This document shows positions 36,001 to 48,229 of a stretch of DNA of 64,000 nt, piece by piece. Positions within the stretch are counted from its first letter, which is position 1. Each line of letters starts with the position of its first letter. The stretch is from Maratus speciosus. Its lineage: Eukaryota; Arthropoda; Arachnida; Araneae; Salticidae. The position numbers and the translations under genes were made by a program. Below the pieces are notes generated by a model. That model did no database searches. It was given only the letters and a program-made list of their open reading frames with translations, and was not told the origin of the DNA. The stretch lies in contig OZ010795.1 of NCBI GenBank assembly GCA_963932465.1, forward strand, positions 18,349,197 through 18,413,196. The letters run 5' to 3'.

Positions 36001-37217
36001 CACCGAAGAGCCAAAACATTATGATCACCCCCACATTTTGCAATGAACTCGCTTTGTTGGCGTGGAGGGCACGTAATTAGGTGGGAATGGTATTTAACTA
36101 CTGCTAGGGAGAAAGAAGAATCATTTTTTAGCTTAATTCTGCCTGTGATGAGAAAGGTTGCTGATATAAGCGACTTTGATAGAGGGCAGAATTCAATGGC
36201 ACAATGGCTCACAACGCGTATCTCCGAAACTGTTCGACACGTGTGTTGTTTGCGACATACCGTCATTAGTACTTATACAAAATTCATGAATGACGAGGAA
36301 ACCATCAGCAGACGCGATGGCGTTGGACTTCGACGCGTTGTTAAAGAAAAAGTACGTCGGAGGATCCCCCACTTCGTAAAACAAATCGGTAACAGACATT
36401 GGCTCATCTGACAGCCCAATACAATACAGGTCCAAGTGGAGTTATTTCAGAACACACAGTTCAGCTGACACTGTTGAATATAGAGCCATGCAGCAAACAC
36501 CCCACACATGTGTCTCTGTTGACCCAGCATAAATGCCACTACTCCTACACTAGGCCCAGAAACATCGTGACTGAACCATGGGTCATTGGGAGAGAATTGC
36601 CTTGTCAGATGAACCACGATTCATCCTTCAACTCATCGATGGTCATTTCAAATTACGCCTTCTTCCATGAGAACTGTTGCTCCCCCTTATACAGCAGGCC
36701 ATACAAAGGCCGGTTGTGGCGATATTAAGTTTTGGAAAACGTTCTAATGGGCATCTCTGGGACCTGTGTTTATTGTGAAACAGATACCGAAGGTCGCAGA
36801 CTATCGGAACATCATTGGGGACCGCTTGCATCCTTACAATTTTATATCTCCTTACAATTGGAAATGAAGTCTTCTAGCAAGACAACACTCCATCACACAG
36901 GGCTCGAATTGTGCTGGGGTGGTTCCAGGAAGATAATACTGAATTCCAGTTAAGGTACTGGCAGCCTAACTAAACGGATCTTAATATGATAGAGCAGATT
37001 TGGGGTGTCATGGAACGGCAGATGAGAGTTAAAAAACAACCATGCTGTAATATTCCGGATTTACTTGACTGCAATTTGAACATATGGTACAATCTGCCCT
37101 CGGCCGTGTACCAAGGACATGTGGCATCCATGCCAAGGCCGGTGCAGCTTTTTTGCAGACAGAAACTGTGACAATGCATTATTAGGTAGGTTGTCATAAT
37201 GTTTTGGCTTTTCAGTA
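36001..37217 (+). mobile_element. Tc1-like element with TA target duplication
   Basis: The ends are CACCGAAGAGCCAAAACATT (left) and, inward from the right, TACTGAAAAGCCAAAACATT, each flanked by TA (35999-36000 and 37218-37219). At 1217 bp it has the usual Tc1-like size. Transposase blocks are visible in mixed frames: LSDEPRF (first D at about 36608), DNTPSHRAR (second D at about 36881), and DLNMIEQIW (acidic residue at about 36992), with a stop between the second and third. The element is structurally complete but coding-dead. Confidence 0.85.
36043..37171 (+). pseudogene. Tc1-like transposase, frameshifted
   Basis: The protein is split across at least three frames. The N-terminal part (from about 36134) includes VADISDFDRGQ, typical of the start of Tc1-type transposases. 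The catalytic D, D and E blocks lie at about 36608, 36881 and 36992. The second and third are 36 residues apart as read here, with one stop between them. The C-terminus reads MERQMRVKKQPCCNIPDLLD and ends near 37171. It cannot make an active enzyme. Confidence 0.75.
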
Positions 37218-38841
37218 TAAATTGATTAAAACTAATTCGAGAATTTCGAGATTTTTGGAATCATCTTCTCCATTAAATAAAAATAGGCGCCAAACTGTGG
37301 AAACAATATTGTACTCGAGCGTTTGTAGCTAATCTTATTTTTCTATTGAGAAAGAGGATTCTCAAATTCAAAATATGCTTGGTTGAAAAAAATATGAAAC
37401 AATGCAATATACATGAAAGGAAAATTATTGAAGTAATCGCAAATCAATTATCATTAACTGATTAAAATGCAATTTTTATGGCATACTAATGTATATCTTA
37501 TATAATTCAAAACTGTTTCCAATCATATTTTTTAAAATACTTTTCACTGTTATTTCTTTCCACTGTACTGAAACAAGCTTTTACTTTGCTTTTCATGAAA
37601 ATTTTATTAAAATACTTTTAGAAAAATGGCAATTCGAATGACATCATTACGAATCAGAAAAAAATATTTTAGTGTATATACGTACATATCGTTTAATGGC
37701 TGCTGCAGGTTCTATCTACATGGCATACTAGATACAAAAAGGTTATTTAAGTGAGCCCACCGGTTGTCGGCCTAGTTACTCAATCAGTAGAGGACGTCAA
37801 TGTTTGAATCCCAGACCGGGTGCTTTTCAGCCAGTTGTAAAGAAAAGAAAATTCTTATAAAATATTTTTCTTAAATTATTTAGACCAAATTAGTAGAAAA
37901 AGCTTCAATAGTAATGTATTTAAGTCGCAGGTGATAAGTACATAGTTTTATAATAGACAATATTTTCATTGAAGTAAAATAATATACTTCTAATATTTAA
38001 AACATAAAATTTAAGGAAATACAATATGTAGTTGTAATTTATTGCCCTCCCCCCCCCGCCCTGAAATTTAATTTTTTTTCACATACACATTAGAAAGACA
38101 TTTTGCCCATAAACCCAGTTTTAAAATCAAAAGATGTTGATGTCTCTTTGAAGTCGTTACTTTTTGGACCGACACTCAAAAATCGGTCTTTTTTAAAGTC
38201 GGTGCATTTCGGACCGATTCTAAGGAATCATTCCGAAAAGGACCGATTCGATACAGCAAGATGCTAATTTTAATAAAAACACAGTGCAATTAAAACTGGA
38301 TAAAATACTTCAATATATAGAAGAATTATAGAAAAGTGCGAATATAAAATTAGCGAGTAAACGAGGACTTTTTTAACGTACTTTTTATTAACTAATACAA
38401 GGAAAAGCAGTTCTCGAACATCATTGTATGAAATTTTTTAAAAGCTGAACACACTTTTACAGTAAATAAATACATAGAAATGCTTAATTCATCTTTAAAG
38501 AGTTAAACTTAAACTTACACTATGTGCAAAACTACTTAAAAGATGACAGAATACTAAAAAGATGTTAAATTATTTTAATACCTTAGTACTTTCAACCATA
38601 AAAAACATAGTCTTCGTCTGAGGAATATAAGAAATACAATTGTTGTTGGCGTCTAATTTTCAAAATTCACGTAGATGGTGACGAAAGGAGTGAAAGTTGA
38701 AGTTAATTTTTAGATCCGGAAAACATTAATAAATAAAACATGGATATAGGGAAGTGGAATATTACTCGTTTTATGATTATTTAAGTAAACTGAGCCAAAT
38801 TCTGGGTATGTTGTAGGATAAAAAAAATAAATAAATATTTG
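37218..38841. other. Mostly featureless; one tRNA-like patch
   Basis: At 37755-37825 a patch reads CCTAGTTACTCAATCAGTAG followed by TTTGAATCCC, like a tRNA D-arm and B box with the anticodon arm missing, probably a decayed tRNA or SINE. At 38165-38260, GGACCGA and its complement recur several times in both orientations. Poly(C) at about 38050. No gene was seen. Confidence 0.4.
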
Positions 38842-40880
38842 CAAAGCTAAAAAGTAAATTTCAATAATTCTTAGAAGTAAATTTTCAAAAACGACTAAGT
38901 AAACTTTCACAGTGTTCAAAAGAAAACTTTTACTGTGCTAAGAATTAAATTTTCACAATGCTAAGAAATAAAATTTCACAAAGCTGAGAAGTGAACTTTT
39001 ACAGTGCTAAGCGTTAAATTTGCACAAAAAAAACACACTTTTACAATTTCTAAATGCTACATTATTTGAATTTTTTAAAACATTACATGCTCATAAATAA
39101 ATGTAACTTAAGCTATTTAAGTTTTTGATCGCAGGATATTATATGATGGAAGGCCAAATTAAACGTGTTATATTTAAAAAGGAGACTGGGTGTCTTGATC
39201 TGTAGGTTTATTTTATATTAATGTAAAACCTTTAAATCTTTTACAGGTTCTTTTAGCTTTTGCAGGTAACTCTAATACTGCAATCACAATTCAAAGAAAA
39301 TTTCATGTCTTTCATAACTCTCAGACAATAAACAAATTTATCACTGACTTTATTATGATTGGCGCATTGCAGTAATCGTGATTGATATATGAAGTGCTAT
39401 TTTTAGATCTTTTAAAAATAATGTGACACTAAAACAAAATCAAAAGGAATATTTCTGAAATGCTTGCACAATGTTCAAAATTAAAATTTGAAAATGCTAA
39501 GAAATCAAAAATTACAATGCCAAGAAGTAAAATTTCACAATGCAAAAAATAATATTCTTAAGGCTAAGAATAAAATTTCACAATGTAAAAAATGTTAACT
39601 TTTTCAATGCTAAGATATAAATTTTCACAATGCAAAAAATCAAATATTTACAAAGCTAAAAAGTAAATTTCAATAATTCTTAGAAGTAAATTTTCTAAAA
39701 CGAATAAGTAAACTTTCACAGTGTTCAAAAGAAAACTTTTACTATGCTAAGAATTAAATTTTCACAATGCTAAGAAATAAACTTTCACAAAGCTGAGAAG
39801 TGAACTTTTACCGTGCTAAGCAATAAATTTGTACAATGCCAATATAAAAGCTTTCGCAATGCTAAGAGGTAGACTTTCACATTATTAAAAGTAAAAAAAA
39901 ATTAAAATGCTGATATTAAGTTTTCACAATGCTAACAAGTAAACTTTTGCAATGCTAAGACCGTAGTGTACCTCATTCCGAGCCCTTTGAAAACATGTGT
40001 GAAAACACGTAGTGAAATATTTTTACACGGCACTCGGACTATGCACATCTATATCGCTTCTTTTTATGTGATATCATTTCTTTTTATGGCTGACGCTTTA
40101 GATTTGTGGGTTGGCGAGATCATTTAATATGAGTGTTTTTTCATCAGATCAGATATTATGTGACGGAACGCCAAATTTAAAGTGTCATATACAAACATCA
40201 CACTGAGGGTGCTGATTTGTAGATATATTATATATTAAAGCAGAACCTGTAAATCTCTTACAGGTATTTATAATATAGTAATCACAATTAAAAAAAATTT
40301 CATATCTTTAAGAACGCTCAGGCAGTAAAAAAATTTATCACTGACTATATAATGATTGACGAATTACAGAAAGCATTCTTGATATATTAATTGCTATTTT
40401 TAGATCTTTAAAAAAATGTGATTCTAGAATTTAAAAAAAATATATATTTTTAAGGTACATTCGCAATGTTTAAAATAAATATATGAAAATGCTACAAGTT
40501 AAAATTTACAATTCTAAGAAATAAAATTTCATAATACAAAAAAGTAAACTTTTTCAAGGTTAAGTGAAATTTCTAAAACGAAGAAGTAAATTTACAGAAT
40601 ATTCAGAAGTAAACCTTTACTCTGCTAAGAAGTAAATTCTCACAATGCAAATCAGTAAACGTTCGCAAAGTTGAGAAGTATACTTTCATAGTGCTGAGAC
40701 ATACATTTTCACAATGCCAAGATAAAAGCTTTCGCACCGCTAAGAGGTAAACATCCACAATTGTAAAAGGAAAAACTTTGACAACGCTGAGAAATAAGTT
40801 TCCACAATGTTAACAAGTAAAAATTTACAATATTAAAAAGTAAAATTTTCAATGCTAACAAGTAAATTGTCTCAACTATA
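38842..40880 (+). repeat. 23-bp satellite, block 2, with higher-order duplication
   Basis: Same 23-bp unit as block 1. Here it is interrupted by two related non-satellite spacers (about 39090-39460 and 40130-40450; both include TGATCTGTAGGTTTA- or TGATTTGTAGATATA-like pieces and the GTAAATCTCTTACAGG region). The stretch starting at 38842 is repeated almost exactly at 39651 (offset 809 bp) for about 190 bp. Satellite plus spacer therefore duplicated locally after the segmental duplication. Confidence 0.8.
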
Positions 40881-42363
40881 AGAATAAAGAAGAGAGCTGC
40901 TGGTGATTCTGAAGAAACGATATTCGTGTACGTTTAATCGTTAAGTGGCGATAAAAGAAACTCTTACTTCTTAATATTTGTTAATAATCTTCGTTACTGG
41001 TAAATTTCTATGTTAAAATTATAAAATTCTAATTTTCCGGCTTACGCATAACATTAAGAAGAGTTTTCGGTACTTCATATAACCATTTGCAGACTGTTCA
41101 ATAACTCCATTATTAGTAACGGAATAAAGTTACAAAATCTGCCCCTTCTCCAAAATTCTTCATCCTAATTCAGTCTTCTTAGTTTTGATACCTCTTATTA
41201 AGCTTATAACAGAATTTTGTCTCACAAAACAAGCTCTGACAGTTAACTGAATTGGAAATGTTATAATTAGTACAATACTTTTATTAATACTCCGAGGAAA
41301 AACTCTTCATAGGATTTATTAAAATTCAGAAATATCATGCCATCTGGCACACAGTGAATATATGACACTTGTAGATTGGAGCATGTTTGACGCAGTCAAG
41401 CTATCCATTACTTGAGAAGCTGTATGCTTAGCTAGGCGAGATGAACAATTTTTAAAGCTTGTAGTCTTTAATTCGTACTATTTAAATCCCGCAAGAAAAG
41501 GGTCGCCAGCAAGTGGGTATTCTAAAAAAATAGGTTTGAAGTAGTTACAATCCAATCTTTTACGTTTACGCTAATATTCTTTCCTAGAACAAGAAAATTG
41601 GAGATTCTTTAAAAAAATACTTACTCTTCCAGAAAGTGTCACTAAAAATCTCAAATGAGGTTGAACATCAGTTTGAAGATCATCCGATGGAACAAATAAT
41701 TTTTATAGAAATAAAATTTTGTTGTCAAACTTGCTCGAGTCTTTTTCAAGTAGTTCCCACATCAAATGATGTACTCCTATAAGTTCAATAACATTTCAAA
41801 ATCCCATTAAGAGTTTTTATTTCCAAGTAAAACAATTTACAGTTATTAATTTTCAATGCAAATCATTTTATTCAGAATTAATTTTTAATATATATTCATC
41901 AAGATCAAATCTCTTTAAGAAACCTCTATTTATCTTATATCTTCGTCCTTTTTTCGCATATTTAATTAAAATAATTTTCGTGTTTCATGAAAAGATTCAT
42001 TCGTAAATTCGAAGATTTTTTAACTTATTTTTTCGAGGATGTCAACAATTAATATCAAGAGTAAAAAATTCTTTAGACGCGAAGGTTATTTTTATTATTG
42101 TAACATTATAAAAATTGTTTACCTATGTGATAAGGCATAAAGATAATACGAAAACTTTCTATTTAACGAAAAAGATGTTTTCGGATACTAGGAAACTCTC
42201 TATGCATTTGACATTTTCGTTTTAAAATGTAAAAGACTTAGAAATCAAAATTTGATAAAAATGATTACCAAGGAAAAACTTTTTTAATATAATAAATGCA
42301 ATCAATTCATTTCAAAAAGTGTTAATATTAGCATAGAAAGAGATGAATTAATAATAATTTTGG
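40881..42363. repeat. Segmental duplication, right copy, unique part
   Basis: Aligns piecewise with 26190-27620. No gene is seen. The match stops at about 42360, where the pogo-like element begins, and resumes at about 45280. Confidence 0.75.
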
Positions 42364-42644
42364 TACTTGCGTGTTATCCAGGCCAGATCAGGCACAAATG
42401 ATCCAAGCATTGTGCCAATTATATTAACTACAGTAACCCTTATTTTTTGGTAACAATTTATTTGTTACTACAGACAATGGATTTCTTTTTAGTACTATGT
42501 TACGAGCTACGCTTGCCAACCCCCGTTCAGACACCACAGGCTCTAAAAACTCGCTGATATGATTTGATTTAAAAAGATTACCGAATTTTGAATTATAATT
42601 AAAAACCAGTTGTGATCTCCCGCGGGTTTCCATTCCCGGGAAAT

Positions 42645-42678
42645 GAATGGAAACTCGCTTACAAGCGGGTTTCCATTC
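42645..42678. other. Long hairpin, 16-bp stem, 2-base loop
   Basis: GAATGGAAACTCGCTT and AAGCGGGTTTCCATTC are complementary apart from one G-T pair. A further copy of GCGGGTTTCCATTC lies at 42622-42635, so an alternative hairpin can form. It sits in a GC-richer island inside the pogo-like element. Function unknown. Confidence 0.7.
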
Positions 42679-42899
42679 ATTTCCCTTTAAATGGGGGAAT
42701 TTTAAGGTCGAATCAGCTGCTGTTAGATCCAATGGCTGTTTCCGTCGTTGATTAAAAAATATCATTTAAACATTTGAAAATAAGCTATATAAAATAAATA
42801 AAGTAAACAGAGTCTTTGTCTCCCGGTATTTTTTAACAAGGCTATAAGACAGTTTCCATGTATCATTTTGAATCTGACGTAATTTTCAACAATATTTTC

Positions 42900-44420
42900 T
42901 TTCTCTTCTTAATATTCACTTTAAAATACTTTTGTTGTTAGAAACGAATTATTATTTACAATGTTTAGAACTTACAACAATAGTTAAAAAGATCATCTCA
43001 AAATATGGAATAAATATCTGGGGTATTTTTAAATTTAATCTGCTTTGCATTATTATTATTTGGTGATTTTATACATGACGTAATTCCTCCTATTTACTGC
43101 TTTTAAAGCATATTAAAATTATTATTTTAAAGTTTTCTTTCTCTTTTTAATATTCACGTGGAAATATGCTTTTGTTGCTAGAAATGAAATATTTTTATTT
43201 GCCGCTACCTTCGAATTAGCAACAATAGTTTAAAATACCATATAGAAATGTGAAAAAAAAAATGTGTCCTGTAAATATATCTTTAAATCTAAACTTTCTG
43301 GGAATATTATTATTTGGTCATTTTAAATATGACGTAATTTTCTCCATTTATCACTTTGAACGCATATTAATGTATTTATTATTTAAAAAAATTATTTCTC
43401 GTTTAAATATTCACATTAAAATACTTTTGTTGGTAGAAAGAAAATATTTTTATTTGCGCTGTCTTAGAATTGACAACAATAGTTTAAAATATCATCTAGA
43501 AATGTGACGTGAATGTGTCGTGTAAACATACTTTTAAATCTAAACTGTTTGGCAATATTATTATCTGGTAATTTTAAGAGGGTCCGAGACACACTAAAAA
43601 AAAAATATTTATTAATTGAGTTAGAAATTTGAAATTTTTCGAGATGGTTAAACATATTATTTGTAAACAAAATCACATGCTAAAACTTAATTCAAACTTT
43701 ATTTAAACTAAACTCATCATTTAAAAAGAAAAAAAAATTAAATTTAAAATTTATTAAAAAAGTGAAAATTTAAAATCGTTACAACTCGAAATATTATTTA
43801 TAGAATGTTATTTTTTTTTCATTTAAATAAACAGAAATATATAAGTTTTAATTTTGATTCAGCATTTTTTAAAATATTAATTTAAATATAAATGAAAATT
43901 ATTTAAAGCAAAATATATATACATATATATGTAACTCTTTAAAAAAAATCATATTTTCAAAAGTAAATATTTTTTTCAAATATGCTGAATCAAAATTTAA
44001 GTAAAATAATTGAAAAAAGCATGTTCCAAGTTTGAACCGTTTATCTTTAACGGTTCTTGAGTTATAACAATTTAAATACAAGAGATGGTTAAAAAACCCA
44101 TAATGAAGATAAACGCATTTTCACAGGAAGTTGTTTCCACGACAACCATTGCTTGAACGCTAGGTTTTGAAAACAAACTAAAACGAAAACTTTAATGTTT
44201 CCTATTTCAATTAAGATAGAAACATGACTTAAATGCTATTTTGAGCAGAAAAAAACCCAGCAAAATTTTTAATGCAATAAAACTTTTTTTTTTTTTTAAA
44301 TATGAGATTTTTGTGTACCGGACCCCCTTAAGTCTGACGTAATTTCCCCCATTTACAGCTTTCAACGCATATTAATGTATTCGTTATTTTAAAATTTTCC
44401 TTCTGTTTTAAAATTCACGT
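42900..44420 (+). repeat. About 250-bp tandem repeat, split by an insertion
   Basis: Units are marked by TTAATATTCAC...AATAC/ATGCTTTTGTTG at about 42905, 43149 and 43407, and by a fourth at about 44405 after a 750-bp insertion. Each also carries TGACGTAATTT and GCATATTAATG. The third unit is interrupted exactly at TTAA. Confidence 0.75.
43578..44327. mobile_element. PiggyBac-like MITE with TTAA duplication
   Basis: A 750-bp insert is flanked by TTAA on both sides (43574-43577 and 44328-44331). Its ends are GAGGGTCCGAGACACA and, inward from the right, GGGGGTCCGGTACACA. A sister repeat unit (around 43318-43335) shows the empty site TTTTAAATATGACG, so the insertion point is seen directly. The TTAA target is the hallmark of piggyBac. 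The interior is AT-rich with no transposase. Confidence 0.75.
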
Positions 44421-44743
44421 GTAAATATAGTTTTTATGACGAAATTTTCAATATTTTGCTGTTTTCAAAACGAAATCATTTAATTCTAATTTGAAAGTTT
44501 TTTCTTCTTTTTATAATAGCAACGTGTAAATAAATTTTATAATTTGAAGGTAATATTATTCTTTGCGCCATTTTAACAATTAGCAATAATTTAAAATAAT
44601 ACCCTTTTCTAAAATATATAAAAAATATCTCTCGAAATTCTGAAATTTTTAATTTAAAATGGAAATAAACCCTCAAAAATTTAGTAAAATTAAAAAAATA
44701 AAAAGAGTCTGCACACCGGAAACTTTTAATAAATTATTCTTAC

Positions 44744-44744
<1 letters not shown>

Positions 44745-44777
<33 letters not shown>

Positions 44778-45022
44778 TTAAATTCCTATGCAAAGTATTT
44801 GCTCCTATAAAGCTTTTTTAATGGAACCTTTTTGGCCTAATTTAACATTAAATATCTCTTAAAGTAATTCTTTGATTTAAAAACTGTCTGCACCAGCGTG
44901 TTTATCAAACATTTCTCTTCCCGATTTTCATATTTTTGTATGGAGCAGTTTTCTTAACATAAACGAAGAAAGACCCCCCACCCCGTCACAAAAAAATCAT
45001 TTACAGCAGCTGTGACAGGATT

Positions 45023-45054
<32 letters not shown>
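44745..45054. repeat. poly(A) 44745-44775 and poly(T) 45026-45054
   Basis: Two homopolymer runs of about 30 bp lie in opposite sense near the right end of the pogo-like element. They could pair, but no longer inverted match surrounds them. Confidence 0.85.
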
Positions 45055-45057
<3 letters not shown>

Positions 45058-45397
45058 GAGAGATTATAGCTTATAGTTTTTTGTTATTTTTTTATTATAG
45101 CTCATTTATTTATTTCATTTATTTATTTATTTTATATTATTTGTCGTTTTTAACAATGTTATGTATTTACTAATGTTAAATGACTGCTTTGAATGCAATT
45201 GGTAATTATACAAAAGATTGGCAAATGGAAACCATTTTGGCGATCTATCTCTTGGACCGGATAATGCGTTAGTATCATAATTTTTTTAACGAGGAAATTC
45301 TGTGACAAACACGTTATGCGGGAGTTTCATCATAAACTATTATTGTTTTTCTTTTTTGGTTTTTCTTTACAGAAATAACTTTTTTTTTTTTTTTAAC

Positions 45398-46608
45398 CTG
45401 AATATATTTCAACTATGGGAACCATAACTGAGATAAAATAGTCATTTAAAAGGAATATAAATGCGGGGGCATCTGTAAGCGTCATTTTCTATTAGTAATT
45501 TCAGGATCTGGGATTTGTGATTTTAATTCCATTGACGACAGAAAAGTTCCATCGCTAACGTATTTATTGTAAAAACCTGAAGCCATTATTATGTGTACGA
45601 ATGAATCCAGAAGTTCTTTGCAACAGAAACCTTTTCGGACCACCATTGCAGACATACTTTCAAAGAAACGATCTTCTGAGATGAAGTATTTTTCAGCGAG
45701 CATGTCAAGAAACTTTGTCTTTATACTGAAAGCAAGATTTTGCTTTTGACTCTGACGAACAAAATTTGTGAAAGCTTGCCCGTAACTTAACTTATTCTTC
45801 AGAAGTCCGTTCCTATGACTCGCAAATGTTCCTCTTTTGAGTTTTTCCTGATATCTGGAACCCCAGAGGACACTTGAGAAATGCAGTGGTAATCGCCAAT
45901 TTCTACAGCTAAAGCCAAATCTGTAAGACGCTTAATTTTAGTGAGAGGAGGAATTGAGAGAAAAGATAAAAATACGCAATCGTGAGACAAACAAAGAATC
46001 ATGGCTCCTTTAACACACGAATAGACAAGAAGTTTCTCCGCAAATGACGAAGTTCTTATCATAGAATTTTTCTTCATCAATATGGCGAGAACGTGTAGAG
46101 AAATAGTGTTGAAAGTATACTTCTTTTTCAGTATTGCATAACATACTATAGGCATCGTAATTAAAACCGATATAATGACCAGCCACACAGACAATGAAAA
46201 AGTCTGAAAAATGCCGAAAATGTGTGGTTTATAAGATGGTTTTCCTGTAATAAACGTATAACTTCCTAACGTATACTGGTAAGAAAAGTCCACTGCATCT
46301 GCAATATCCATAAGTTCTGGAATAACTCCAACGTCAATTTCAGAATAATTGATTTTTTTATATAACCCTTCCAAAGTACCGTTAGGAAATAGAACATTTC
46401 TTTCAAAAGTCATAACATTAATTCTGTCAAAATATTTTGTATGTTGTTGAAGGTATTGTAGGAGTGCAAGAAGTAATTGACCGTATGGGTTCCATTTCGA
46501 TGATAGAAAATCTAGTCTCTGGTCATCAGTTGCATTCGAAAGGGTTTTGTAACGAACAGCATCATATCTAAGAATAATATTTTTCAGAGATTCCATATTC
46601 TTTTTCAT
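45398..46608 (-). pseudogene. Ionotropic receptor (IR)-like gene, copy 2, frameshifted
   Basis: Minus-strand variant ionotropic glutamate receptor. A 269-codon frame (46608-45799) covers part of the ligand-binding domain (DVGVIPELMDIADAVDFSYQYT), membrane segment 1 (LSVWLVIISVLITMPIVCYAIL), and the pore/second membrane region (LLVYSCVKGAMILCLSHDCVFLSFLS). After GTDF the frame shifts by one base (about 45812) into KNKLSYGQAFTNFVRQSQKQNLAF...EKYFISEDRFFESM, ending PEITNRK. A missing A in a short A-run near 45485 then shifts again into the last membrane segment, APAFIFLLNDYFISVMVPIVEIYS. Upstream exons were not found. Both shifts could be assembly errors, but copy 1 is also broken. Confidence 0.85.
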
Positions 46609-46854
46609 TTATTTCATTCATTTTCCGGAAAATGATACATACAAAACATTTTTATTCAAACAAAATTTTACTCTTCTTAGTATTAGAAAATAGGTATAAG
46701 AGTTCACAACGTTCGAATGATATTAAAAAAATTAATAAGTTTATTTGTTCTCTTTTATTACAGGAACGGTAACGAAATAAAACAGGTGTATCTTCTTGAT
46801 TATTACTTTCTGTTTTAAGAACAATAATATTGAATGTCTCGTAATAATCGGTTT

Positions 46855-47430
46855 TTGTAAATTGAAAACAATCACAGTTTCTTGCATTCTTAAAAAAATA
46901 CGAAAGTAATTCTTGGATGTAATTTTATCGTTATAATATATACAACACGTATCGTCTGATATTCTAAATAATATATTTTAGGAACAATCTTGCGTAGTAT
47001 ATTTTTTTTTAATTATTTTTCATTCTGTAGAAAAAGTTGTTCTGCTGACTGATTATAATCTATACAAACTTTCTTTTGTATTTAATTTAATTATCGAGGC
47101 ACAACATATCAGAAATAATAATCATGTAAAAATAATTTGAAAATATTGTAAAATAGAGTTTAGAATTTCAGCATAAATTTCAGTATCATTTCAATTCATT
47201 AAAATCTAAATTAAATTAGTTAAGTTTTATAAAACACCGCCTTTCGTAATTTTCGCAACCTTTATATATAAAAGAAGATAACATGAATTCGTCCAGTTTA
47301 CTGCGAACACCATATAATGTTTATAAACAACAGAACACCGATGCGTCTATATACTACGAGACGGTTTACTCACTCATATTAATGCATAAGGATATTTTGA
47401 ACTGGAGCAAGAATTTTTCACATAATTTAC
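46855..47430. repeat. Local duplication upstream of IR copy 2, part A
   Basis: Aligns with 48230-48740 (offset about 1.35 kb). Shared landmarks are CGAAAGTAATTCTTGGATG against CGAAAGCGATTCCTGAATG, the GATATTCTAAATAATAT region, AATAATTTGAAAATATTG, and ATAATGCATAA near the end. The area was probably the 5' flank of an IR gene. No ORF is preserved. Confidence 0.65.
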
Positions 47431-48229
47431 GCTTCAGTTAATATACAAAAAGTTGTAATTGGAATCAGGTAGTACTAATATTCAACCACAAATCTTATTA
47501 TAAGGAAGTTTCGATTTTACGATATTTCTTTTGGATTATAACTAGTGTAATACGTTATCGAGCACATTTTTAATAAGCTTTTTCCTGTTTTCACATGCTG
47601 CTGAATATCACATTTTTTCGCGTCAATATTCGTTATAGAGTTTTAATAGTGAACCATACATGCTAGTAAATAAGTCTTTATTTGAGATTATGCGAAAACA
47701 TGAGTTTTAATATGTCAATACGATGTTTTTATATCGGTCGATTTTTAAAAAGAGTTTAATAACATGGATAACGTACACACTTTTCTATGTTATGTATAAC
47801 AGTTTCCAAAAAAAGTTACTGTTAAATTTTCTTGTGCAAAAACTTTATTTACTTCCGTACCATTCACAGCCAAACAATGATGTACTCGATTTTAACGTAA
47901 AATGTTACATTTTATTGTTTACTTCTATATGACTTACATTTAAAAATTGTTTGAAATGTTTATAATACAACAGCAAAACATGTCTAAAAGCTCTGTTGTT
48001 TAGTCTCATTATTAGAACCACAGTTTGGCATGAATTTTTAGATTACTACAACGTTATCGCCTTTAATTTTAAAGATTCCTTAAGCCCGAGCAAAACAAGC
48101 GCTTTGAAATACGCAAAATCTTACTTTTGTGTGTTACTTTTTATTTTAATATAATGAAAATATAATACTTAATAACATTTGCTGACACTTAATAATCAGC
48201 CTTAAGAAATTGATACCGTTCAAACATTC

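Larger units (their letters stand above)
42366..45272. mobile_element. Pogo/Tigger-like non-autonomous element
   Basis: Comparison with the left copy of the duplication shows about 2.9 kb of extra DNA here. Its ends are CTTGCGTGTTATCCAGGCCA and, inward from the right, CTAACGCATTATCCGGTCCA (15 of 20 positions match by my count). Both are flanked by TA (42364-42365 and 45273-45274). TTATCC-containing termini and a TA target fit the pogo/Tigger branch of Tc1/mariner. No transposase is visible inside. A 113-codon minus-strand ORF (42424-42765) has no recognisable domain. The interior holds a 250-bp repeat and a nested piggyBac-like element. Confidence 0.65.

Noticed and set aside
42424..42765. 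113-codon ORF as a host gene inside the pogo-like element
   Set aside because: No domain is recognised, and its GC-rich part is explained by the hairpin and repeated arms. It could still be a captured fragment, but that is not supported.
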